A DNA stretch of 38,936 nt from an uncultured Bacteroidales bacterium (lineage in GTDB: Bacteria > Bacteroidota > Bacteroidia > Bacteroidales > UBA932). Each line of letters starts with the position of its first letter. Positions within the stretch are counted from its first letter, which is position 1. Shown here in pieces: positions 31,986 to 38,936 of this stretch. The position numbers and the translations under genes were made by a program. Under the pieces are notes generated by a model. That model ran no database searches, was not told the origin of the DNA, and saw nothing but the letters and a program-made list of their open reading frames with translations. The stretch lies in contig CANBDZ010000008.1 in the NCBI GenBank assembly GCA_947367375.1, positions 1-38,936 on the forward strand. Direction: 5' to 3'.

Positions 31986-33059
31986 ATGAAGATATTCAGA
32001 TATATAGCGTCAGCTGTCGCTGCCGTGGCCATATTCGCCTGCTCAGGAACTGTCGACGAGTCGTCACTTCCTGTGCTCGAGGTCAGCGACGCCGAGATCG
32101 ATCTCGCAAGCGAGACCGAGGCGGTGTTCACTGTGACATATAACGGAGCGGATGTGACTGACAAGTCTCAGATAGTTTCGACTGCTGAGGGACTTGCAGG
32201 CAATGTGTTCACACCTTCAGCTGAGGGCTCGGCATCGTTCTATGCCATTTATGAAGGTCTTGAGTCAAACACTGTGACTGTCAATGTGGTCAACACAGAT
32301 GTGAAAGTCGAGTCAAAATATGTAAGGCACGCCCTCATAACTGAGTTCACAGGAGCCTCTTGCGCATTCTGTCCGGAAGGATATGACAATATGATGCTTC
32401 AGCTTTCAAAGCCGGCGATGGCTTCGTATAAAAAGAACGCTCACATCTGCGCCTTCCACTCTGAGGAGATGGGTCAGGATTCGCTTGCTATTGCTGCGAC
32501 TATGGATGTGAAGAACCTTTTCGGCAGCCTGGAGCTTCCTTCATATTCAGTCGATCTTCGTGAAGCCGGTGGACTGAACACTGAGGGTCTTGCTGGATTC
32601 AATGCAGCGCTCAAGGCTTCATTCCAGGAGCACACTCCACACTGCGGAGTAGCCGTTTCATCTTCTTTGACAGAGGACGGAGCTTCTGTGCAGATCGAGG
32701 CTAAGATCACTTCAGAGCTTACATCAGAGTACCGTGTGGTGGTTCTTGTGGTTCAGGACAGAATCGTTGGCTATCAGAAGCATGGCACTTACGGCGAACT
32801 TGATGATTATAAGCATATGCACGTTGTACGCCAGGTGGTGACCAAGTACGCCGGCACATTTACCGGTGAGAAGATGACTGATGACGGTAAGATTGCCGCT
32901 GGTCAGGAGGTTTCAAAGTCATGGACTGTTCCAGTCGATTCGAGATGGGTGCTTGAGAACACGCAGGTTTATGCAATTGCCCTGGACAAGGACGGACACG
33001 TGAACAATATGAACATCTGCGCCATTGACGGCGGAGATTCAGGATATGATCTGAAATAA
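31986..33059 (+). CDS. Thioredoxin-fold lipoprotein, CAFC motif
   Basis: 357 aa. The track starts at 31974, but MKIFRYIASAVAAVAIFAC at 31986 gives the proper lipoprotein signal and follows the previous stop by one nt. Lipobox Cys19 in IFACSGTVDESS. A shorter Ig-like domain covers about 28-102. The thioredoxin-like domain has CAFC at 126-129 (TGASCAFCPEG), a His 29 residues after the second Cys (ICAFHSEEMG), and ELPSYSVDL in the cis-Pro position. The C-terminal beta domain resembles the other paralogues (VVVLVVQDRIVGYQKHGTY). It is the third of the tandem set. Confidence 0.84.
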   Translation: MKIFRYIASAVAAVAIFACSGTVDESSLPVLEVSDAEIDLASETEAVFTVTYNGADVTDKSQIVSTAEGLAGNVFTPSAEGSASFYAIYEGLESNTVTVNVVNTDVKVESKYVRHALITEFTGASCAFCPEGYDNMMLQLSKPAMASYKKNAHICAFHSEEMGQDSLAIAATMDVKNLFGSLELPSYSVDLREAGGLNTEGLAGFNAALKASFQEHTPHCGVAVSSSLTEDGASVQIEAKITSELTSEYRVVVLVVQDRIVGYQKHGTYGELDDYKHMHVVRQVVTKYAGTFTGEKMTDDGKIAAGQEVSKSWTVPVDSRWVLENTQVYAIALDKDGHVNNMNICAIDGGDSGYDLK

Positions 33060-33076
33060 TATAACAACACCATACT

Positions 33077-35383
33077 ATGAAAAAAACATTTAGTCTTTTA
33101 TTGACAGCGCTTCTCCTTGCGGGATTTACAGCTTGTGAGAAGCCGCAGCCGGAGGATGACACCAAGAAGCCGGACACAGAAAATACCGAGAAGCCGGATA
33201 ATGGCGAAGGTAACGGTAACGGCGAAGGAAACGGTAACGGTAATGAAGAAGTGGGTGGAGTCGACAAGAACCTTCCGCAGTTCGAGTTCCCGTTCATTGA
33301 CGAATTTCCTCTCGAGTGCGGAAACCTCATCGCAGAGGGTTCTGAGGTGGGAGTGACTATTGAGGTTACCAAGGTTGAAGACCAGAACTTTGTGTTCGAA
33401 CTTCGTCCAGGCCCTATGGTACAGTCCTTCAAGATAGATGTGTATCCTTTGTCTCAGCTCTACAACAACCTTCTCAATGACAAGGCCTATGGTCTTTTGA
33501 CATCTTCAGAGTCTTGGGCTGTGAACGAGCGTATCCGTGAGTATCTCTTCAATGAGAGCGGAAGCGGTGGATATGCTTTCAGCATCAAGGATTTCCCAAG
33601 CGAGGATGACTTCCTTCAGATCGAGTTCGACTGGATGAACACTGCATACGCAGCAGCTTCTGCTGTTGCAATTCCTGACTGCGACTATGTGATTGCAGTT
33701 GTTGCAAGTACAGAGGAGTCAATCAGCAGCGTTACTCAGGAGGATCTTACACTCTGCTTCGTACACACTACAAGCCAGCCGCTCATCGGTGATCCGCAGT
33801 GTGAGATCGAGGTAAATACAGGATATACAGCATTCGGAGTACAGCATTATCTCAATTCTGACGCAGCTGCGGTATATTTCTTCGGCTACCTCACTTCAGA
33901 GATTGATGCATATATCGATGCATTCGGTGACACATTGTTCCGTGATTTCATCCGTACACGCGTGACTTCACCGTCAATTCCAAATGACCCTAACAATCCT
34001 GAGAGCCTTTATTACTCAGTAAACTACGGTGAGTCTGCAGACCACAGAATCCTCAGCACTACTTGCGCTGTGGCAGTGGACGCAAACCTTACACCGCAGG
34101 AGGGCTACAGCCGTCGTGACTTCCATCTCAAGGAGATTCCGGAGGATATTCCTGAGCCTGAACTTTCTGTTGATGTCCTCGAGGAAAGAGTTGCTTCTTC
34201 ATATGTGGAGTTTGACGTAAACTTTACAGCTGATTGCCAGACAGTGTTCTACAATGTGTTCCCTGTTTCATATCTTCAGACTATCGAGGCTATGAGTGAC
34301 AAGGAGAAGAGAACACTTGCACGATACATCAGAGATTTCGGCTACGGTTGCCACAATCCTAACTTTGCATGGAATGACAGCACAGGTGAGGCTACTGGTA
34401 GCGGTGCAGTCGTAAGACTTGATGCAGTCAGCTCTTTTGTTGCGATGAACGTAGCTAACGGCCCTATCATGCCTGGCAACTCTTATGCAGTGGTTTATGT
34501 GGGACGTAACGGAGCTCAGCAGCTTTCAGGCTTGAACATCTCCGAGACTTTCACAACTGACGAGAGAAACCTCACTTCACCAGACGGCTTCAATGCAACT
34601 GATCTCAAGCTCGTTCTTGACAATCCGGGCAGAACACAGTTCAGAGGTACCATCACTTATGATCCTTCGGTAGTTTCAATGGTTTATGTTCAGTACATGA
34701 CAGCTGACAACAACCCAGGTCTCGATGAGAGCAACTCTTGGAGCGAGTGGATGGAGTTCATCTTCGGTTCAGGTACTTCAAATATGCTGGTCAATGCATG
34801 GCCTACAGAGCCTAGCGGACGCGACGGCCTCACCTGGACAGGTATGAATCCTGACACAGACTACACTGTCTTCATGTGTGCTGAGGACTTCGACGGAAAC
34901 GTCAGCCCTATGTACTTCGAGACAATCAGAACTTCTGAGATACAGGTAGGACCGGATCCTACAATCAATATGTCCCTCGTAGCGTCAAATTACGATAACT
35001 ATGACTGGACAGTGAAGTACGAAATCGACCACGACGTAGAGTACTTCCTCTATTGCTACACTGACAGCCCAGCTGATCTTGCTGCTCACATGCCAGGCCT
35101 CAACAAGGGTCACATGAACAACATCAAGGATTCAGGCTTCAGCTATGAGGACTGGGTGAACGGTATCTACGAGTGGGTTGCCGGCGGCTTCGAGGAGAAT
35201 GGCGGCGGTATGCGTGCCGAGAGCGACACTTCGCAGGATTGGGCTGGTGACCAGACCGTGATTGCAGCTTGTATCGCAGCGGGACGTGACGCTGACGGCG
35301 CTCCTGTCTACAAACTCTATCACCTCATCTGCCAGGGCGGAAAGGCTCAGACTCTTGAGGAGATCTTCGGTATAACAGAATAA
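33077..35383 (+). CDS. Modular lipoprotein of unknown function (768 aa)
   Basis: No family recognised. Lipobox Cys20 in GFTACEKPQ, then an acidic Lys/Asp/Glu linker and a Gly/Asn/Glu low-complexity tract (GEGNGNGEGNGNGNEE, about 44-59) that would hold the folded part away from the membrane. The rest appears to be several Fn3-like beta modules of about 130-150 residues (e.g. PELSVDVLEERVASSYVEF, NATDLKLVLDNPGRTQFRG, INMSLVASNYDNYDWTVKYE). It contains few cysteines. No enzyme motif is visible. It begins 17 nt after the CAFC lipoprotein and is followed by a 57-nt AT-rich gap before the 1060-aa gene, with no terminator between them. Confidence 0.72.
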   Translation: MKKTFSLLLTALLLAGFTACEKPQPEDDTKKPDTENTEKPDNGEGNGNGEGNGNGNEEVGGVDKNLPQFEFPFIDEFPLECGNLIAEGSEVGVTIEVTKVEDQNFVFELRPGPMVQSFKIDVYPLSQLYNNLLNDKAYGLLTSSESWAVNERIREYLFNESGSGGYAFSIKDFPSEDDFLQIEFDWMNTAYAAASAVAIPDCDYVIAVVASTEESISSVTQEDLTLCFVHTTSQPLIGDPQCEIEVNTGYTAFGVQHYLNSDAAAVYFFGYLTSEIDAYIDAFGDTLFRDFIRTRVTSPSIPNDPNNPESLYYSVNYGESADHRILSTTCAVAVDANLTPQEGYSRRDFHLKEIPEDIPEPELSVDVLEERVASSYVEFDVNFTADCQTVFYNVFPVSYLQTIEAMSDKEKRTLARYIRDFGYGCHNPNFAWNDSTGEATGSGAVVRLDAVSSFVAMNVANGPIMPGNSYAVVYVGRNGAQQLSGLNISETFTTDERNLTSPDGFNATDLKLVLDNPGRTQFRGTITYDPSVVSMVYVQYMTADNNPGLDESNSWSEWMEFIFGSGTSNMLVNAWPTEPSGRDGLTWTGMNPDTDYTVFMCAEDFDGNVSPMYFETIRTSEIQVGPDPTINMSLVASNYDNYDWTVKYEIDHDVEYFLYCYTDSPADLAAHMPGLNKGHMNNIKDSGFSYEDWVNGIYEWVAGGFEENGGGMRAESDTSQDWAGDQTVIAACIAAGRDADGAPVYKLYHLICQGGKAQTLEEIFGITE

Positions 35384-35440
35384 TGTGAAAACTGAAAAAA
35401 GTTATATATACCATTTTTTATTAATTAATCCCTATTTATT

Positions 35441-38400
35441 ATGAAAAGACAATTTATGAAAGGCCTTATGGCTTTTTGCGCAGGTGTCATGACATTGTGC
35501 GCAGCGTCTTCTCTTTTCGTATCTTGTGACAAGTACGATGATTCTGAGCTCCGTGAGCAGATCTCAGCACTCGACACAAGAGTAAAGAACCTTGAGGCTA
35601 TCAAGGAGCAGCTCGCAGCTCTCACAGCTCGCGTTGACGCTCTTTATACCCTCACTTTCCAGGTTACTGATGCAAACGAACTTCAGTACTCATTTGACGG
35701 TGGAAAGACTTGGAAAAGCACAGGTATCGTTCTCGCAGCACAGTGCGAGCATGAGTGCCCTCCTTGCCAGTATGTTCCATGCGATCATGAGTGCCCGCAG
35801 GTGTCACTTGTTGACAACGGCGACAGCGTGACTATCAAGATCGGTGACGCAGAGTTCACTATCGAGAAGCCACAGGAAATCGTGTTCGAGATCCGCGCTG
35901 GTAAGGTTTACTTCGAGTCAGAGAGCACAATGAAGGTTTCTATCAAGTCTTCAGGTATCGAGGACATCACAGTTATGTCAGCTCCTAAGGGCTGGTATGC
36001 TGAGATCAACTCTGAGGGAATGGTAGAGATTACAGCTCCTAACTACGAGGACTGCCAGGAAGGCTACGGCTGGGACGAGAACGACGAGTACTATGAGATC
36101 CCTGCTAAGTGCGCAGCTTCAGGTTATGTAAAGGTACATGCATGCTCAGTTGACGGTAAGTGCATGGTAGGTAAGCTTCCTGTAGAGGTTGCAAGCCAGC
36201 CGCTCATCGTTAAGGCTTTCGGTGGAACAGCTTACTTCAAGCTTGCTGGTACAGCTAGCTGGTGGAACGCTACATTCTACTATGGCGTTTCTGAGAAGGA
36301 GAACCTTGCAGCTGACACAGCTGACCTCCTCAAGCGTATGAATGACGGTGACTGGTCACTTTCTGATGACTATCTTTCTAACTACGGTGAGCTTACTGAC
36401 ATCGAGGTTTCTATCGCTGAGCTTCTTGGCGAGGAGCCACAGGTTGGTAAGGAGTACGTTATCTGGGCTGCTGTAGAGAATTCTAACGCAATGCCTTATG
36501 ACGTTGAGGACCTCGTTCTTGCATACTACTCTCCACTTAACGTAACTATCACTGAGAATGAGGCTGCAAAGACAGCTTACAATGTTGAGGTGACTGTTGA
36601 TGTTCAGGGTGCTGATTCATACGTTGCAGTAGCAATGCCAGAGTCACAGCTCCAGTGGACTTCAGTTGACGACATCAAGGAGCAGATGGCTATGGCAATG
36701 GCTGAGGGAATGTACTATGGTAAGCTCTACAATGAGAGCTACACTGGTTCAGCTCTCGACATCGCAGCTGGTACAAGCTACTCAATGAGCGGCAACTACT
36801 CACCAGATTCAGATGTATACGTATTCATCCTTCCAGTTGACGGACGTTCTAAGGAGGATTACACTCCAGCTGACGTAGTTTACGCACAGTTCGCTACAGC
36901 TCCTCTTACTGCAGGTGGTTCAATCGACCTTACTGCTGAGCAGGTAACTTCATACATGGGCGAGGTTTACGACTATGAGATCTGGGAATATGTAATGCAG
37001 GAGATCGTTCTCGATCCTTACACTCAGCTTGGTGTTGCTGTTACACCTTCAACAAACGGCGAGTGGTCAGCATTCTACTATGGTTGGATGGACGAGGCTA
37101 CTTACGCTGATTACGGTGCATACGAAGAGGACGTTGTAGACTACCTCCTCCAGAACTCATATGGTAACACACCTGCTGAGATCAAGGAGTGGCCTCTTTA
37201 CCTTACTGAGACAGTTTCTCCAGCTACTACAATGCACTTCGTTGCATTCATCGTTGATGCAGCTGGTAAGTATGGTAAGCTTGCTCACGTAGAGGCAACT
37301 ACTCAGGAGCTCGTTAAGGCTGACTTCGTTTGGGCTGAGCCTTTCACAACTAACCTCCAGGACGGCGTTCTCAAGAACTCACAGACTCTCCAGTTCACTC
37401 CTGTATTCGAGGATGGTAAGGAGCCTGCTTCTTACAAGTACGTTCTTGCACAGACTATGTACTACAACCAGTACGAGGGTAAGGATGACGCACAGATGGC
37501 AGAGGAGCTCTTCTTCTCTACTTCATCTTCAGTGAAGACTGTTTCTGCTGAGGAACTTGCTAACGGTGTTCTCTATGTTGAGGGTCACTCATATGGCTAT
37601 CCTTACTACTTTGCTATCGTTCCTATCGACGCTGAGGGTAACCCTGGCGCATCTGCAGCTATCCTTGAGTACGAGTGTGTATTCGAGATGGACGCAGTTG
37701 TAACCGAGGGTGCTGAGTTCGAGGCAACTGCACCGCAGATCAACATCAACTTCCCAGACGAGTGGGAGTTCTATCCTGATTACGGTTGGGGTGACGCTGC
37801 TTACTACGGCCACGGCTACAGCGAGTATGACGGACTCTATCAGTTCTTCTATGAGATCAACTTCGACTTCACTCCAGCTGCTGGTACTGAGGTTTGCGCA
37901 GTTCTCGTTGACGCTGAGTCTTACGACCTTACTGCAGCTGCTAACGTGAAGGCAGGAAGCGCTTGGGCAGGTTCTTATGGTTCATGGGCTACAGTAACAG
38001 GTACAGAGTACACTGAGTCTTCATTCAAGTACTATAGCCACTATGAGAACACTCCAGCTCCAAACGTAGTTCTCGTTGTAAGCTGGGTTGACGCTAACGG
38101 TACATACTACTACAGAGAGTATCCACTCCAGGAGCAGTTCCAGTACTATGCTGACCTCATGAAGGAGTACATCGCTGGTACTAAGGAAGTTCCTTCAAAG
38201 CCAGAGGCTGAGGCTCTTGCAACTCCAGCAGGAAAGCAGTGGGCATTTGACTGGGTTGACTATGCTATGGAGATGGAAATGGAGCACATGTCTTCATGCA
38301 TCGACCTTGGTGTTTCAATCGAGGGTTACTTCATGGCAGGTATCGACTACGAGGCTATCTATGGTCCAGACGCAGCAGGAATGTGGATGGCAGGTGTAGA

Positions 38401-38623
38401 AGCATACTTCGAGGTTGAGGCAACAGACGAGACTTCAGGTCTTATCTGGCTTCTCCAGAGCGACTGGGAGACAGGTGAGCTTGCAAGAGAAATGTACATC
38501 GAGTACAGCGATCTTACAGAGACCACTTGTACATTCAACGCACCAGAGCTTATGCTCAACAATGTTGTGGCAACTCTCATGACAGAGAACGTTACAGTAA
38601 TGCCACAGGGTATTGCAATGTAA
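35441..38623 (+). CDS. Large lipoprotein with N-terminal coiled coil, cysteine cluster and repeated beta modules (1060 aa)
   Basis: Lipobox Cys29 in FVSCDKYDD. Residues 35-68 form a heptad-like coiled coil (SELREQISALDTRVKNLEAI), like the N-terminal region (DUF4988/PL29 N-terminal type) found in many Bacteroidales surface lipoproteins. A short segment FDGGKTWKSTG follows, then a cluster of five cysteines at 102, 106, 109, 114 and 118, with a near-duplicated C(E/D)HECP unit. Next comes an Ig-like domain (about 120-250, with further cysteines), then several Fn3-like modules very rich in Tyr, Glu and Ala up to the C-terminus. No lyase catalytic region is seen. Codon use is strongly biased (Lys almost all AAG), hinting at high expression. 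It is the last gene of the operon, followed by two hairpins. Confidence 0.75.
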   Translation: MKRQFMKGLMAFCAGVMTLCAASSLFVSCDKYDDSELREQISALDTRVKNLEAIKEQLAALTARVDALYTLTFQVTDANELQYSFDGGKTWKSTGIVLAAQCEHECPPCQYVPCDHECPQVSLVDNGDSVTIKIGDAEFTIEKPQEIVFEIRAGKVYFESESTMKVSIKSSGIEDITVMSAPKGWYAEINSEGMVEITAPNYEDCQEGYGWDENDEYYEIPAKCAASGYVKVHACSVDGKCMVGKLPVEVASQPLIVKAFGGTAYFKLAGTASWWNATFYYGVSEKENLAADTADLLKRMNDGDWSLSDDYLSNYGELTDIEVSIAELLGEEPQVGKEYVIWAAVENSNAMPYDVEDLVLAYYSPLNVTITENEAAKTAYNVEVTVDVQGADSYVAVAMPESQLQWTSVDDIKEQMAMAMAEGMYYGKLYNESYTGSALDIAAGTSYSMSGNYSPDSDVYVFILPVDGRSKEDYTPADVVYAQFATAPLTAGGSIDLTAEQVTSYMGEVYDYEIWEYVMQEIVLDPYTQLGVAVTPSTNGEWSAFYYGWMDEATYADYGAYEEDVVDYLLQNSYGNTPAEIKEWPLYLTETVSPATTMHFVAFIVDAAGKYGKLAHVEATTQELVKADFVWAEPFTTNLQDGVLKNSQTLQFTPVFEDGKEPASYKYVLAQTMYYNQYEGKDDAQMAEELFFSTSSSVKTVSAEELANGVLYVEGHSYGYPYYFAIVPIDAEGNPGASAAILEYECVFEMDAVVTEGAEFEATAPQININFPDEWEFYPDYGWGDAAYYGHGYSEYDGLYQFFYEINFDFTPAAGTEVCAVLVDAESYDLTAAANVKAGSAWAGSYGSWATVTGTEYTESSFKYYSHYENTPAPNVVLVVSWVDANGTYYYREYPLQEQFQYYADLMKEYIAGTKEVPSKPEAEALATPAGKQWAFDWVDYAMEMEMEHMSSCIDLGVSIEGYFMAGIDYEAIYGPDAAGMWMAGVEAYFEVEATDETSGLIWLLQSDWETGELAREMYIEYSDLTETTCTFNAPELMLNNVVATLMTENVTVMPQGIAM

Positions 38624-38627
38624 TATC

Positions 38628-38648
38628 AAAAAGGTATAGGCCTTTTTT
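38628..38648 (+). terminator. First hairpin terminator after the 1060-aa gene
   Basis: AAAAAGG (38628-38634) pairs with CCTTTTT (38641-38647), loop of 6 nt, ending in a T-run. It begins 5 nt after the stop codon. Confidence 0.7.
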
Positions 38649-38656
38649 CAGACAAT

Positions 38657-38690
38657 AAGGTCCGACGGGAAACCGCCGGACCTTTCTATT
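38657..38690 (+). terminator. Second hairpin terminator, GAAA tetraloop
   Basis: AAGGTCCGACGG (38657-38668) pairs with CCGCCGGACCTT (38673-38684) with one A-C mismatch and a GAAA loop, followed by TCTATT. It lies between convergent genes, so it may also serve the fhs transcript. Confidence 0.78.
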
Positions 38691-38715
38691 TATATATATG
38701 TATGTATGGATATTT

Positions 38716-38936
38716 TTAGCTGAGGCCTTCGATTACGCCGTTGACGATGTCGATCTTGTTGGCCTGAGGTACCTTTGGAAGTCCTGGCATACGGATGATG
38801 TCGCCGGCAATCGCCACGATCATCTCGGAACCGGTGTTGATGACGATGTCCTTGATGTCAAAGCGGAATCCTTCAGGCGCGCCGTAGAGCTTAGGATCCT
38901 GGGAGAAGGAGTACTGAGGCTTGGCGATGCAGACAG
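38716..38936 (-). CDS. fhs: Formate-tetrahydrofolate ligase, C-terminal fragment (cut by window edge)
   Basis: Not in the ORF track because its start lies beyond the window. The reverse complement gives 73 codons including the stop. They contain the family's C-terminal signature: [20 protein letters not shown], then [20 protein letters not shown], and an ending GVIEGLS. The enzyme joins formate to tetrahydrofolate using ATP, giving 10-formyl-tetrahydrofolate for one-carbon metabolism in the cytoplasm. It is convergent with the envelope operon and has no visible link to it. Confidence 0.93.
   Translation of the reverse strand, partial: VCIAKPQYSFSQDPKLYGAPEGFRFDIKDIVINTGSEMIVAIAGDIIRMPGLPKVPQANKIDIVNGVIEGLS

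Noticed and set aside
35441-38623. PL29 chondroitin lyase activity
   Set aside because: Only the N-terminal coiled-coil region resembles proteins annotated this way; the rest is cysteine-containing and Fn3-like modules with no lyase catalytic region seen.
23643-38623. Second polysaccharide utilisation locus
   Set aside because: No SusC, SusD, glycoside hydrolase or lyase is encoded here; large lipoproteins alone are not enough.

Overview
The window looks like chromosome from an uncultured gut or rumen-type Bacteroidales (phylum Bacteroidota). The evidence is paired SusC/SusD genes, a one-protein hybrid two-component regulator, many Bacteroidota-style lipoproteins, and promoters of the TTG / TAnnTTTG type. 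Lineage below order level cannot be settled from the sequence. No tRNA, rRNA, CRISPR array, transposase or phage gene was seen.

Layout. (1) 1-574, minus strand: N-terminal part of an SGNH carbohydrate O-acetylesterase (sialate O-acetylesterase family), cut by the window edge. (2) 575-1126: a gene-free stretch with dispersed palindromic repeats and a compact composite of inverted hairpins. (3) 1127-3142: transketolase. (4) 3238-9328, minus strand: a hybrid two-component regulator (HTCS) followed 4 nt later by a GH51 alpha-L-arabinofuranosidase. (5) 9587-11356, divergent from the HTCS: a GH10 endo-xylanase lipoprotein with a carbohydrate-binding module inserted in its catalytic barrel. (6) 11615-23293: susC-susD-susC-susD and a surface glycan-binding lipoprotein, closed by a UUCG-loop terminator. 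Blocks 4 to 6 form an arabinoxylan/xylan utilisation locus resembling the Prevotella/Bacteroides xus core. The GH10 enzyme cuts xylan at the cell surface, the two SusCD pairs import the oligosaccharides, the GH51 enzyme removes arabinose, and the HTCS senses fragments. The second SusC lacks the usual N-terminal domain.

(7) 23560-38690: two adjacent transcription units with good Bacteroidota promoters. The first encodes an 892-aa lipoprotein and an Omp28-like lipoprotein with a CSAC motif. The second encodes a TlpA-like thioredoxin, a predicted DUF6029-type outer-membrane barrel, three tandem thioredoxin-fold lipoproteins (CGPC, CTSC, CAFC), a 768-aa modular lipoprotein and a 1060-aa lipoprotein with a coiled coil and a cysteine cluster. 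No glycan enzymes or SusCD genes are present here. This is the best candidate for an undescribed system: a cell-envelope thiol/disulfide cluster with possible large surface-protein clients. (8) 38716-38936, minus strand: C-terminus of formate-tetrahydrofolate ligase, convergent with the preceding operon.

A family of small palindromic repeats recurs between genes. Its copies keep a GAT...ATGAC frame while the stem bases co-vary, and at two places it is followed by short tandem arrays built from its half-units.
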